From assembly GCA_015231825.1 (NCBI GenBank), contig JADGAV010000027.1, positions 1,736 through 65,735 on the forward strand: a DNA stretch of 64,000 nt, written 5' to 3'. Below, one piece after another: positions 1 through 9,566 of this stretch; position 1 is the stretch's first letter; each line of letters opens with the position of its first letter. The notes beneath the pieces were generated by a model. That model was not told where the DNA came from. It saw nothing but the letters and a program-made list of their open reading frames with translations, and searched no databases. Source of the DNA: SAR324 cluster bacterium (GTDB taxonomy: Bacteria; SAR324; NAC60-12). A program made the position numbers and the translations under genes.

Positions 1-150
1 CAATCAGATTCCCAAATCGGTTCTTCAACTCCTGGCAGGAGTTCAGGGATAAAGCAGGAAAACAGACTAGAAATGTAAAAATATTTTCAACCATAAAAAA
101 AGTCAATTCGATGCTCTGTCATGTTTGAATAACAGAATGAACAACCCCAG
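1..150. other. Intergenic start of window with small palindrome
   Basis: No gene is recognised here. A perfect 7-bp inverted repeat (AACTCCT at 27-33 and AGGAGTT at 37-43, 3-nt loop) could be the end of a terminator belonging to a gene outside the window, but no T-run follows it. Confidence 0.35.
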
Positions 151-561
151 ATGAAAGACAATATGAAGAAAAAAACACTTCAATCCAAGAATCAGGAAAC
201 GGGTCCGCATGCGGAGAAACTCTCATTTGCTTCATCTGACTGGAAAAGGTCGTCGTCAGAAACAGTAGAAGATCCTCCTTTGGATCTCAGCATCCTGAAA
301 GCGCGTTTGGGTCAGCAGGAGACCAGCGAGCACGTTCAGGAACAGGTGCCGATGGTTCAGATCACTTTGTCAGTTTTTCAGGTCGGCCAAAGTTTTAATT
401 TCAGTGAAGAAAAAATTGTTGAAGACGTTGAAAATTCCTGCTCCGGCGCTGTTCCTCATCTCATCGGACTTGGCAGGAGTCACCGATCGCAGTGGACGAT
501 GGTAACGACTCCGATGATCGGAATAGCCAAAAAGCAGGGTAAGGTTAAAATTGATTTCTAA
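151..561 (+). CDS. Hypothetical protein, 136 aa
   Basis: Open frame upstream of the flagellin gene. No family is recognised. The protein is hydrophilic, Lys/Glu/Ser-rich in its first 60 residues, and has no signal peptide or membrane segment. A second in-frame ATG at 163 is an alternative start; neither has a convincing Shine-Dalgarno sequence. The opposite strand carries a shorter overlapping frame (370-612) that looks no better. The gene is plausible but unproven; its position just before fliC hints at a flagellar or surface context only by proximity. Confidence 0.4.
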   Translation: MKDNMKKKTLQSKNQETGPHAEKLSFASSDWKRSSSETVEDPPLDLSILKARLGQQETSEHVQEQVPMVQITLSVFQVGQSFNFSEEKIVEDVENSCSGAVPHLIGLGRSHRSQWTMVTTPMIGIAKKQGKVKIDF

Positions 562-982
562 TTGAAAATATTTCTGAAAAAAGTTACCCGAAAAAGATGG
601 GTTTTGAATCAAAGACTGATGCGTTTCCGGATAAACTGAAATGCAGATCGTAATTTCGCTGCTCGGCTAAAGCGCTTTGATTTTCGACTCAATAATGACG
701 GAGTCAAAAAACGGGCATTTGAATGTAATGTCTTTCTTTCACGATGGGGAGGGCGCAAATATCAAATTGAAAAGATTTTTCTAAAAAGGATTTTCAGAAA
801 TTTTTGAATCAATGTCTGAGTCTCGGCTTTTCAGGCATTTTTATAAAATCGATCGGTGATTCCCTCATTGATCGAGGGAACGGCTTCCAGATAAAGCCGT
901 TTTTGGTTCACTGATTTGATTTTTAGTGAATTTTCAGCCGAAAAATCAATCATGCAATAAAAAATGGACATAGGAGAATATT
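562..982 (+). promoter_or_regulatory. Flagellin upstream region with two tandem hairpins
   Basis: AT-rich 421-bp non-coding stretch. It contains two adjacent perfect hairpins: TTCCCTC/GAGGGAA (860-866 and 874-880) and ACGGCTT/AAGCCGT (880-886 and 894-900), the second followed by TTTT. They may terminate upstream transcription or form a structured 5' leader of the flagellin mRNA. A GCCGAAAA stretch at 937-944 resembles a sigma-28 minus-10 element, but I could not find a matching minus-35, so no promoter is claimed. The flagellin ribosome-binding site (GGAGA) lies 7-8 nt before the ATG at 983. Confidence 0.45.
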
Positions 983-2428
983 ATGGCTTTGCGAATTAAT
1001 CACAATGTCAGTTCAATCAACGCACAAAGACAACTGACACGATCAACCGGGACCCAGGCGAAAACCCTGGAACGTTTAGCATCCGGATTGAAAGTCAACC
1101 GTGGGGCAGACGGCCCTGCCGCTTTAGTGATCTCTGAACGACTCCGCTCTCAAATCGCGGGGGTTCGACAGGCGATTGACAACTCAGAGACCAGCATCTC
1201 GATGGTACAAACAACAGAAGCTGCACTGGATGAAGTCGGGCGTGCTTTAGTTTCTGCACGACAGGTGGCCATTCATGCTGCCAACGAAGGGGTGAACGAT
1301 GAAGTGATGCTGCAGGCGGATCAAAGTGAAATCGAAAATGTTTTGGATACCCTCGATCGAATTTCTGCCTACACCCAGTTTGGCACAAAGCGACTCCTCG
1401 ACGGCAGTCGCGGAGCCAATGGAGTGGCAAATGGAAAAAACCTGGAATGGGTCTCTGCCACCACCGAGACAAAAACTTCTCCAATCACCGGCTACAAAGT
1501 TCGCATCAACCAGGCGGCCAGCCGTGCGTTTTTGAAAGGAACAGTCAAACTGACGCAGGAAATCATTAATGCAGAGGAAACCATCACGATTTCCGAAAAC
1601 GGAAGAAATATGAACTTCACCACGGTCAAAGGGGAAAGTGTCAACAGTACCCTGGATTCTCTGGAATTACGAATCGCCGAAGCAGGCTTGAATCTTGAGC
1701 TGGTTCGTACCGAAGAAGGGTCCATCCATTTGCGCCACCGGAAGTTCGGCAGCGAACACTCTTTTTCTGCGGCCAGTTCAACAGCAGGAATTCTTTCCAA
1801 GGTCGGATATATCAATACTGAATCCATTCGTGGAAAAGATGTCAATGGAACGATCAATGGGGAAGAAACTCTGGGAAGAGGACAAGTCTTGACAGGACGG
1901 GCCGGCACAAAAAATATTGAAGGACTGTCCGTTCGTTATACAGGCACAGATGCCAATGTGGAACCCGAAGATTTTGCGGGAACCGTCACGATCTCTCAAA
2001 ACTCACTGATTTTTCAAGTCGGCGGAAATGCAAATCAAACCACCGGAATTTCATTGACCAATACCAGTTCCCGGGGACTGTCCCGTGCAATTCCCAATAA
2101 GTCCGGTTTTGAAGCTCTGCGGGATATTGATGTGAGGACGGCTCAAGGAGCCCAGGATTCCATCAAACTGATTGATGCGGCAGTAGAAAAGATTTCCTCC
2201 ACTCGTGGAAGTCTAGGCGCCTTCCAGAAAAATAATCTGGAAAGCAATTTGAACTACCTGCGCATTGCACACGAAAACTTGACCAATGCAGAATCGGTTC
2301 TTCGTGACGCGGACATGGCAGAAGAAATGTCCTCTTTTACGAAAAACCAGATCATGGTTCAAACCGGCACTGCGATGTTGGCGCAGGCCAATCAAACCCC
2401 GCAGGCGGTCTTGACCTTACTCTCATAG
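983..2428 (+). CDS. fliC: Flagellin
   Basis: Structural subunit of the flagellar filament, exported by the flagellar type III system. The N-terminal D0/D1 domain (about residues 1-140) begins MALRINHNVSSINAQRQL and contains the conserved LERLASGLKVNRGADGPA block. The C-terminal D1/D0 domain (about 395-481) has the matching LGAFQKNNLESN and NLTNAESVLRDADMAEEM motifs and ends in LLS. The central 150-390 region is variable and holds flagellin-IN-like modules. At 481 aa it is a medium-sized flagellin without cysteine. The gene stands alone, with a good GGAGA ribosome-binding site and its own terminator, as expected for a highly expressed late flagellar gene; no other flagellar genes are in the window. 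Confidence 0.95.
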   Translation: MALRINHNVSSINAQRQLTRSTGTQAKTLERLASGLKVNRGADGPAALVISERLRSQIAGVRQAIDNSETSISMVQTTEAALDEVGRALVSARQVAIHAANEGVNDEVMLQADQSEIENVLDTLDRISAYTQFGTKRLLDGSRGANGVANGKNLEWVSATTETKTSPITGYKVRINQAASRAFLKGTVKLTQEIINAEETITISENGRNMNFTTVKGESVNSTLDSLELRIAEAGLNLELVRTEEGSIHLRHRKFGSEHSFSAASSTAGILSKVGYINTESIRGKDVNGTINGEETLGRGQVLTGRAGTKNIEGLSVRYTGTDANVEPEDFAGTVTISQNSLIFQVGGNANQTTGISLTNTSSRGLSRAIPNKSGFEALRDIDVRTAQGAQDSIKLIDAAVEKISSTRGSLGAFQKNNLESNLNYLRIAHENLTNAESVLRDADMAEEMSSFTKNQIMVQTGTAMLAQANQTPQAVLTLLS

Positions 2429-2453
2429 TTCGTCAATTCCGACCTTTTCTCCT

Positions 2454-2470
2454 CCCGGAAACGGGTTTTT
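2454..2470 (+). terminator. Rho-independent terminator of fliC
   Basis: Short CCCG-GAAA-CGGG hairpin (2454-2465) with a GNRA-type tetraloop, followed directly by five T (2466-2470). It begins 26 nt after the flagellin stop codon. Confidence 0.75.
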
Positions 2471-2600
2471 ATTTGTGATTGATGTCTCAACCAGGTCTGG
2501 AAGTCAGCAAAGCCTTCCAGATCTTTGCGGCATGATATTTTTCACATTGCCTTGCTGTACTTTGATTTATTTGAGAAAGTCATGCTCTCAAAGAGGTCCT

Positions 2601-3557
2601 ATGAAGAGGAAATTCACATTCGGCCTTTGCTTCTGGGGCGTGTGTCTGACAATCTTCCCGGTTGTCCTGAATGCTCAATCCGAGCCGATTCTCGAACCGA
2701 TTTTTTCGTCGCCATATCAACTCATTGACGGGTTGACAGAAGAAGTGCAGGGAAAAACAAAAACTGCATGGAGAATCATAGTGTCGGGATCGTTGACTCA
2801 ATCCTCACTGGCGCGCATTCTCCGGCATGCTCATTTCAATGTGCTGCAGGAAATTCAGAATCAGAGCAAAATAGCGGCTCATGTTGTGATTTGGGCTTAC
2901 ATCAGCAAACTTCATCTTCATTCAAAAGAACTTTGGTTGGCTGCCCTCGAACAGAAGGGAAAAAACCAGGCACACATTCGATTCAATCATGATCATCTGA
3001 ATACGCTTCATTCTCCTCCGACCACTCTTCATCAATTGTCAGAAGAATCCCGGAAACTGGTTTGGCAGGAACTTCAGGAACTTCGTAAAAAATCACAATT
3101 GGAAGCTCAGGCTCTATTTCCATTAAACGGTTCCGAATTGAATCAAGCCCGCCAATTCTTCAGACTGACAAAACAAACAACCTTGCTCCTCGCGGATCCC
3201 GGAGCGATAGATCCTCCTGCCGAGATGACCGGTGCTGTCAATCTCCCTCCTGACAGTTCCATCACTTTGCAAGCCTCAATTTCTCTGAAAAGCACAAACT
3301 GGCATTTTTTTCAGGCCGTGCTTCCCCTGGAAGCAGATCCTGTGGAGGGGTGGATTGACAGTCTGGATTTGAGCAGGCAGACGCGGTCTCCCGATCAGGA
3401 ATATCATGATCAAATACATGAATTGACGAAAAGCATTCAATATGGATATCAGTCCATACTGGCAGAAAAAAACAGTCTCTCATCTCAGCAACTGGATGAT
3501 ATTCTTCTCGAAGGCATCCTGAAAAACTGGCCCTTGGCCGAAGCGTCTGAACAATGA
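2601..3557 (+). CDS. Secreted protein of unknown function, 318 aa
   Basis: The frame is open from 2475, but the ATG at 2601 is preceded by AGAGG and opens a typical signal peptide (MKRK, then a hydrophobic stretch to LNAQS, about 27 residues), so this start is preferred. The mature part is mostly alpha-helical with Gln/Leu-rich segments (about 50-190). It is followed by a region at about 200-265 that ends in WIDSLDL and loosely resembles an SH3b fold. No family is recognised. It is convergent with the MFS gene, with only 9 bp between the stops. Confidence 0.6.
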   Translation: MKRKFTFGLCFWGVCLTIFPVVLNAQSEPILEPIFSSPYQLIDGLTEEVQGKTKTAWRIIVSGSLTQSSLARILRHAHFNVLQEIQNQSKIAAHVVIWAYISKLHLHSKELWLAALEQKGKNQAHIRFNHDHLNTLHSPPTTLHQLSEESRKLVWQELQELRKKSQLEAQALFPLNGSELNQARQFFRLTKQTTLLLADPGAIDPPAEMTGAVNLPPDSSITLQASISLKSTNWHFFQAVLPLEADPVEGWIDSLDLSRQTRSPDQEYHDQIHELTKSIQYGYQSILAEKNSLSSQQLDDILLEGILKNWPLAEASEQ

Positions 3558-3566
3558 ATCAGAGTA

Positions 3567-4832
3567 TCAAACACGGTTGACTGGAAACATTTGACGTTGT
3601 CCCGTCACTGAAGGAATCAATCCAAGCGTCACAACCAGGAGCATCACCATCATGGCGCTGCCAAGTAAAATTGTATCATATTCGTTCATGGTGTGACCCC
3701 ACATTTGCCATTGCTTGCTGAGAATCTCAAAATCCAAAATCTTGCCTGCCAAAATTCCTGACAGCGCGCTGCCTCCGGCTGTCATACAGGTATTCAATGC
3801 CGTGGTCAACGAGACGTTTTCTTTGGGAATCAGGAGCATCATCTCTGCAGCACTGGCAATTGAAGAAGCCGCGAGGCAGAAGCCATAAATGCTGGTTAAG
3901 AAACCCAAGGTGATCATCAGTGGGAAAGGAATCCAGGAACGAACGGCGAACAGGAAAAGGACGCTTCCAAATAAAAAGTGGATCAGTAAAAAAACCGGTC
4001 TGGTTCCCCAATGATCGACTATTTTTCCACCAAAATAAAATCCGGCCAGAGACCCGATCGCTAAAAAATTCCCCATCAAAACCAGTTCATTGTCGGTAAA
4101 GCCCAGATATTGCTTTTCAAGCAGGTTCAGCATCCAGGGGACTCCTCCGACAAAAAGCATCAGCAAAAAAAGATAACAGCAAAACTGCAGATACCCGGGG
4201 ATTTTTAGCATGAATCGAAGAGAGGACACGAAGCTTAACTTTTCTGTGTTGTGTTCCAATTCCGGGATTTTCAAATAGAGAAACAGACGGATTATCAGGA
4301 AAATAATTATGCTTGCAATAATAGAATGATAGACGGCGGAGGAAGAGTTTTTTGCCAGGACCAATGTGCTCAGGAAGGTGAATACAATTGCAGAAGTTTG
4401 CCAGGAAGCCCTCATTTTTCCGAAGAATCTTCCCCTAATTTCTTCGGGAACGATCGGTTTGAGCAGGGCAAACCAATTTGATGCAAAGGTCGCTGTTCCC
4501 AGTCCGAACAGCGCAATCCCTATGAACATCCCCCATTCGCTTTGTATTGAAAACAAGGAGCTCAGCAACAAAATCAAAAAGCCGAGAACCGAAAGAATCT
4601 GACCAAAAACTCCTAATTTTTTCTTGCCAACCTGGTCCGAAAGATAGGCAGCGGGGAGCAGGCACAAAAAAAACATTAGCTGCGGGAGGGCCAGCAGAAA
4701 AAGGATGTTTGCACTAGACATTTCACGGTAGGAGAGAAATGCCAGCATGAACCCGTTTTGAAACACCAGCATCGAAAGCATCCCGGCACACTGTCCGAGG
4801 ATCACATTTCTCATGATTGCATTGGAATTCAT
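3567..4832 (-). CDS. MFS transporter
   Basis: 421-residue polytopic membrane protein with about 12 hydrophobic segments. The MFS loop 2-3 signature appears as LSDQVGKKKLG near residue 65, and a comparable GGKIVDHWGTRP loop lies near residue 267, so two six-helix halves are visible. Substrate unknown. Its ATG overlaps the stop of the upstream chaC-like gene (ATGA), so the two are translationally coupled. A link to glutathione or gamma-glutamyl metabolism is possible by association only. Confidence 0.85.
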   Translation of the reverse strand: MNSNAIMRNVILGQCAGMLSMLVFQNGFMLAFLSYREMSSANILFLLALPQLMFFLCLLPAAYLSDQVGKKKLGVFGQILSVLGFLILLLSSLFSIQSEWGMFIGIALFGLGTATFASNWFALLKPIVPEEIRGRFFGKMRASWQTSAIVFTFLSTLVLAKNSSSAVYHSIIASIIIFLIIRLFLYLKIPELEHNTEKLSFVSSLRFMLKIPGYLQFCCYLFLLMLFVGGVPWMLNLLEKQYLGFTDNELVLMGNFLAIGSLAGFYFGGKIVDHWGTRPVFLLIHFLFGSVLFLFAVRSWIPFPLMITLGFLTSIYGFCLAASSIASAAEMMLLIPKENVSLTTALNTCMTAGGSALSGILAGKILDFEILSKQWQMWGHTMNEYDTILLGSAMMVMLLVVTLGLIPSVTGQRQMFPVNRV

Positions 4833-5473
4833 CGGAGTCTTTGCTCAATCGGGTAAGCTTGAACTTTTTCTCCCAGTTTTTCAATGGGTTCGTCAAAAAT
4901 GCCTAATTTTTTCATTTCTTCAAGTGTGTTGAATAAATAATCACGACTGCTTCCCCGACTTCCTTCCGCGGTAGCGAGATAGTGGACCACTTCATTTTCA
5001 GGAAGGTCACCGACCATCACGGGGTGCGTCCTGTCGACGGTAAAAACAAGGGCGGTCACGTCTGATTCTTCGGTTTTTACTGGCAACCATCGCGGAATAT
5101 AAACACCCCACCGGCATTCTCGATAGACGAGTTTGTCGAGTTCTTCTCTTTCCGTTGACCGGGGTAAACAAAACAAGGCGCCTGTGCATTCTCCTCCCTG
5201 CCACAATCCCATCATCAAGCCCGGATTTTCGGGAGTTCCTCTCCCCAGAACACTCCAAAAACAAAATTTGCGTTGAAAGCCCTGCAGTGTTCCTACCAGA
5301 GACCGGGTGTAATTGATTTCAGGGTTCCACATCAAGGAGCCATATCCGAAAATCCAGGTCGGAGCATTCGGATCGGGCTTACTCTCGAGGATTTTATTTG
5401 CAATGAGTTCTCTTTCCTCTTCGCTGCGCAGCTTCAGTGAGGACCTTATTTTTTCTGCATTGTATGATGCCAT
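4829..5473 (-). CDS. chaC: ChaC-type gamma-glutamylcyclotransferase
   Basis: Cytosolic enzyme family that splits glutathione into 5-oxoproline and Cys-Gly. The YGSLMWNPE substrate loop lies at residues 44-52, followed by the family core GFQRKFCFWS...GTPENPGLMMGL and the C-terminal YLATAEGSRGSSRDYL block. The start at 5473 (MASYNAEK) gives 214 aa, close to family length. The frame extends to 5542, but those extra residues are Cys/Arg-rich and unlike the family. It is first of a two-gene unit with the overlapping MFS transporter. Confidence 0.88.
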   Translation of the reverse strand: MASYNAEKIRSSLKLRSEEERELIANKILESKPDPNAPTWIFGYGSLMWNPEINYTRSLVGTLQGFQRKFCFWSVLGRGTPENPGLMMGLWQGGECTGALFCLPRSTEREELDKLVYRECRWGVYIPRWLPVKTEESDVTALVFTVDRTHPVMVGDLPENEVVHYLATAEGSRGSSRDYLFNTLEEMKKLGIFDEPIEKLGEKVQAYPIEQRLR

Positions 5474-5778
5474 AAATTTAAAAATCGTTCGAGTGTATTG
5501 GGTTTTTCTGCAAGATGAGCAAGACTTCCAAAAAATAAGCATTCTGGATTGAAATCAAGAAATCAATACGCCAAACCTATTCGGTGTCCTGCAGCAATGC
5601 GGAGGGAGTCGGCATTTATAGCAAATTTAAACCATTCTCGTCATCAGGCAAATTAAGCAGGATTGACTTTCATTGATTTCGCGCTCAAAATGAGACTTAT
5701 TTCATTTGCAGTCTGAATGGCGTCAACGAAATTTTTATCATTTTTTTAAATTCTTCACTATTTTCATTTTCCACGGCA

Positions 5779-6480
5779 ATGCAGTGTTTTTCCCTGACGT
5801 CCCCGCAAAGAAATTCTCCTGGAAAAATCCTGTTGATATTTTCAGTACTTGGAGTGCTTTCCATCTTTTCTTCCTGTGGAAACATGGAAGAAAGCGAAAT
5901 CATGGATTCAATGGGAGATGGCTCCACAATCAATTCGGTGAGCAGCACAGAAATTCCACTATCCGCAATGCCTTATGACCGCGGACTCTATAAGCATTGG
6001 ATAGATGCCGATGGTGATTGTCAAAATACACGGCATGAGGTTCTGATTGAAGAAAGTCAGGTCGATGTTGAGTTCAAAACTGACGAACAATGCATCGTTT
6101 CTGCCGGGCGGTGGCTGGACCCTTACACAGGAGAGATCTTCACGGACCCGCAGGAATTGGATGTGGATCATGTTGTGCCCCTCAGGGAGGCTCACATTTC
6201 AGGTGCGTATTTGTGGGATAGTAAAAAGAAGGAGCGATATGCCAATGACCTCGATGACGCAGGGCATTTGGTCGCGGTTTCGCTTTCTGCCAATCGCAGC
6301 AAAGGAGCCAAAGACCCTGCAGATTGGCTGCCGCCTTACACTTCCTTTCATGAAGAATACGCCAGGGTTTGGATTCGGATCAAACAAAGGTGGGAATTGA
6401 CATTTGACGACGCCGAAATTGCGGCGCTGGAAAAAATTCTTGGGATGGAAGGTTCAGTACTGATCGGGTCGAATCTGTAG
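5779..6480 (+). CDS. Predicted lipoprotein with DUF1524/HNH-type nuclease domain
   Basis: The N-terminus has a basic stretch, a hydrophobic segment (about 17-30) and a lipobox-like SIFSSC, so export and lipid anchoring at Cys33 are likely. The C-terminal half carries the GmrSD/DUF1524 pattern: LDVDHVVPLREA, then RYANDLDDAGHLVAVS, then NRSKGAKDPADWLPP, i.e. His plus a downstream Asn/Lys-rich metal-binding HNH element. Members with a signal peptide are usually taken to be extracellular nucleases. No clear Shine-Dalgarno precedes the ATG, so the start is moderately uncertain. The gene stands alone between two minus-strand units. Confidence 0.75.
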   Translation: MQCFSLTSPQRNSPGKILLIFSVLGVLSIFSSCGNMEESEIMDSMGDGSTINSVSSTEIPLSAMPYDRGLYKHWIDADGDCQNTRHEVLIEESQVDVEFKTDEQCIVSAGRWLDPYTGEIFTDPQELDVDHVVPLREAHISGAYLWDSKKKERYANDLDDAGHLVAVSLSANRSKGAKDPADWLPPYTSFHEEYARVWIRIKQRWELTFDDAEIAALEKILGMEGSVLIGSNL

Positions 6481-6550
6481 AAATCCGGGCTGTTGTCAAA
6501 CAACTTCCGGCTGCCTGAGCTTCATGCGGACCTCAATTTGAGGACGATGA

Positions 6551-8626
6551 TCAATTTGCATGCGCCGTTGGAATTGTTCCGGAACCGAGAGTGTTTCTGA
6601 CAATCGCATTGATTTCATTGACATTGTATGGTTTACTCAAAAGAGCATCTATCCCCCATTCTTCAGAATTCGTGCTGTTCACCAGGTCCGCGTAACCGGT
6701 CAATAGTATGATCTTGATGTCCGGACGTATTTTTTTGATCTGTTCGGATATCTGTTTTCCGTTCAATTTTGGCATTCCGTAGTCTGTCATGACCAGGTCA
6801 AAATTTTGTGAATTTTCAGAAAAGAATTCAATCGCTTCTTGGGAGTCTAAAAATCCAGTGACCTCGTAATTGAATTTTTTCAAAATCTTCCTGGTCATCT
6901 GGAGAATGATTTCTTCATCATCAATCAAAAGGATTCTTTCACATCCGTTCGCCAATGCCTGTATTTTGGTTTCTGAACGATTTACGATTTCTTTTGAAAC
7001 AGGAAAATAGACAGTAAATGTTGTTCCTTTTCCCGGTAGACTCTCTACTCCGATATGACCCTCGTGCTGATCCACGATTCCTTGTACGACTGATAGTCCG
7101 AGTCCTGTCCCCTGACCGATTTTTTTAGTCGTGAAAAATGGATCATATATTTTTTCCAGTATTTTCTGATCCATACCGACCCCTGTGTCCTGCACAGCAA
7201 GGCTGACGTAGCTGCCTTCTCGTCCTCGGTCTTCGAGACCAGCAAAATGCTGAAATCCTGAATACTTCAATTGGATCGTGAGTTCTCCACCATCTGTCAT
7301 CGCATGAGATGCATTGATCGCCAGGTTGACAAGGATTTGGTGAATTTCGTTCGAATTTCCATGGATTGCGGGTAAGTTTTCTTCAAAATCGGTTTTGAAA
7401 GAAATGTTGCGGGGAATCGTCTTTTTTAGAAGTTTGCAGGTCTCTTCAGTAAGACTTTCTAGTCTCACAGACGTACGCGCTGAAACGTTTTGCCGCCCGT
7501 AGGTCAGCATTTTCTGCACCAAATCACGGGCCCGGTTGACCGATTTATGAATTTGGACAAGATCAACGATGTCAGGATCGTCTTCACATTTGTTCCCCAT
7601 CAGCATTTCTGAATAACCCAGTATGGGAGTGAGAAGATTGTTGAATTCGTGTGCGATTCCTCCGGTTAGAGTTCCAATCGTTTCGAGCTTTTGAGCCTGA
7701 CGAAGTTGGAGTTGAGTCTCCTTCAATTCAGTAATATCTTCTGTTAACCCCATTAGTTTAATAACGGCACCGTTGCTGTTTCTGATTGGAACGAAACAAG
7801 ATTTGAATGTGCGGGCAGGAGTTCCTTCTGAACAAAATTCAAATGAGGAGGGTTTCCCTGCAATTGCCGCTTCCATCAGTTTTTCAATACGTTGCCGATC
7901 CTGTCGCGAGGAATAAGAGCAATATTCAACCCCATAAATGTCCCGTTCGTCAGCAAGTCCAAGCATTTTTAGGCCTGCAGGATTCATGGAAGTCAACTGC
8001 CCGTTCAAATCAATTTCATGAACACAAACAGGAGTGTTTTCGACTAATGAGCGATAGTGCTCCTCATTTTCCCTCAGCTTGTTTTCCTGTGATTTTCGGT
8101 GACTGATGTCCCGCAGCACCCCCAGGATCAAATGTTGATTAGCCGAAACAGATTTCAAGATTCGTGCTTTACAGTTCATCCAGTGAAATGATCCGTTTTT
8201 GTGTTTTATTCGATGCTCACTGTCAAATTCCCCGATCTCTCTATTTTTTAGTTTTTCAAACTTCTGTTTCAATTCTTCTGCATCTTCAGGATGCACTCTC
8301 CCAAACCATGTTTCTTTACAATTTTCAATTTCATGAATTTCAAACCCGATGATTGATTTCCACTTGGAAGAAAAATAAAACTCGTCATCGGGCAACGCAC
8401 AGGTCCAGATGCCGGCATCAAAGAGGTCGATCAGAAGATGTTCCTTTTTTTCAACATAGTGGTATTGGTCCAAAAAAAAGTCTGCAAAAAACTGGGGTTG
8501 ATTTTCTTCTTTCTGATGTTCACGCAAAGCTCTCAATTCTGCGATCAATTCGTCTTTTGTCTTGTCCTCATCCCTCAATTCGGCCTTTTTGTTGATAGAA
8601 TGTGCTGACTCTCTTTGATTTAGCAT
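6551..8626 (-). CDS. PAS hybrid histidine kinase with receiver domain
   Basis: 691-residue cytosolic signalling protein with no membrane segment. In order: a short coiled-coil (about 15-40), two PAS domains (about 60-180 and 190-310), a HisKA domain with the phospho-acceptor His in TGGIAHEFNNLLTPILGYSE (near 330), a HATPase_c domain with DTGVGMD and GTGLGLSVV boxes (about 430-545), and a C-terminal receiver with DD and the phospho-Asp in LVMTDYGMP (about 565-680). The HEFNN version of the H-box is typical of cytosolic PAS kinases of the NtrB-like class. Input signal and output partner are not evident, and no adjacent regulator gene exists. Confidence 0.9.
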   Translation of the reverse strand: MLNQRESAHSINKKAELRDEDKTKDELIAELRALREHQKEENQPQFFADFFLDQYHYVEKKEHLLIDLFDAGIWTCALPDDEFYFSSKWKSIIGFEIHEIENCKETWFGRVHPEDAEELKQKFEKLKNREIGEFDSEHRIKHKNGSFHWMNCKARILKSVSANQHLILGVLRDISHRKSQENKLRENEEHYRSLVENTPVCVHEIDLNGQLTSMNPAGLKMLGLADERDIYGVEYCSYSSRQDRQRIEKLMEAAIAGKPSSFEFCSEGTPARTFKSCFVPIRNSNGAVIKLMGLTEDITELKETQLQLRQAQKLETIGTLTGGIAHEFNNLLTPILGYSEMLMGNKCEDDPDIVDLVQIHKSVNRARDLVQKMLTYGRQNVSARTSVRLESLTEETCKLLKKTIPRNISFKTDFEENLPAIHGNSNEIHQILVNLAINASHAMTDGGELTIQLKYSGFQHFAGLEDRGREGSYVSLAVQDTGVGMDQKILEKIYDPFFTTKKIGQGTGLGLSVVQGIVDQHEGHIGVESLPGKGTTFTVYFPVSKEIVNRSETKIQALANGCERILLIDDEEIILQMTRKILKKFNYEVTGFLDSQEAIEFFSENSQNFDLVMTDYGMPKLNGKQISEQIKKIRPDIKIILLTGYADLVNSTNSEEWGIDALLSKPYNVNEINAIVRNTLGSGTIPTAHAN

Positions 8627-9366
8627 GTTATTCCATTCGAGAAAATTGGAAGTTTAATGATCTGGGAGTCTGATGCTCCTGTTTGAAGAGGTTTATTCAG
8701 AAGGGCCGTTCTTCCTTGAAGTTCTCAACCGAATACCATAGTCGCTCTACTCTTTAAGATGCTCAGATAAAAGAGTCAAGTTAACATAGACGGATGAAAT
8801 TTAACTTTTTTGAAAATATTTCAAAAGTATTGGTTTTTTTTCGCTGTTCTTCCTTGCGAAACTCACTGAACCAGCCGATAGACGTTTACTTTGCCTGATT
8901 GGAGTACTTGAACCGAGAAGGAAATACTGGAAAGTCTTGATCGAAACTGGAAAGAAAAAAATGGAAATTTTTAACGAAAAAATTACTCTTGATGTACCAA
9001 ATAAAAAAAATTTAGGACAAAATCAATCATAAATTATTTCGCAAAAACTTCAAAAAACTGAAATAGCTAATCAGAGTCTTGATTTTTGGTGAGAATGTCT
9101 TTTTTGAATTCAAACTGTTCAAATTTATAGATTTTCGGAGGATACCTGTTTGCAGGGAAATTTGAAACTGTTTTGTTTTGAGAATTGGGAGAAGATCTTG
9201 GGGAACAAAGGATCGAAAATGGTATGAAGAAGAATGGGATCTTTTTACCAATTGACAGGTTTTCAATTTATTTCAACCGTGTCAGTGACCGTTGAACAAA
9301 AAACCTTCATTAATAGTCATTTTCTAGTTATTAATCTATTGATATTATTGATTAATTTTCACGGAT
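8627..9366. other. 740-bp AT-rich intergenic region
   Basis: No convincing gene or RNA is seen between the hybrid kinase start and tRNA-Pro. The only frame (9027-9266, minus) is low-complexity with no ribosome-binding site. The stretch next to 8626 probably holds the kinase promoter, but I cannot point to a specific element. Confidence 0.5.
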
Positions 9367-9443
9367 TGGTCGGGGTGAAGTGACTCGAACACTCGACCTC
9401 GTCGTCCCGAACGACGCGCGCTACCAGACTGCGCCACACCCCG
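9367..9443 (-). tRNA. tRNA-Pro (anticodon CGG)
   Basis: Read on the minus strand, the acceptor arms are CGGGGTG and CACCCCG followed by discriminator A and an encoded CCA. The anticodon stem CGTCG/CGACG encloses the loop TTCGGGA (anticodon CGG). The T-arm contains GTTCGAGTC. The total of 77 nt including CCA is normal. It sits downstream of, and in the same direction as, the hsp20-like pair. No integrase or direct-repeat att site was seen beside it. Confidence 0.95.
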
Positions 9444-9566
9444 CTGTATATTTAGGAGGCCTAAAATATGTCAGAGTCTCAAAAAATGAGCAATGCATTT
9501 TTACAGGCGATCGGTCGCTTCGTCAAAGCAATCACTCCCCCTTGATTTCATTGAGAACCTTAATTT

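Noticed and set aside
9027-9266. 79-codon minus-strand frame in the 740-bp gap
   Set aside because: Low-complexity Ser/Leu/Lys composition in AT-rich DNA, no ribosome-binding site, no recognisable sequence.
9367-9443. tRNA-Pro as an integration site
   Set aside because: No integrase, no repeat of the tRNA 3' end and no foreign-looking block next to it were seen; the catabolic island lies 18 kb away.
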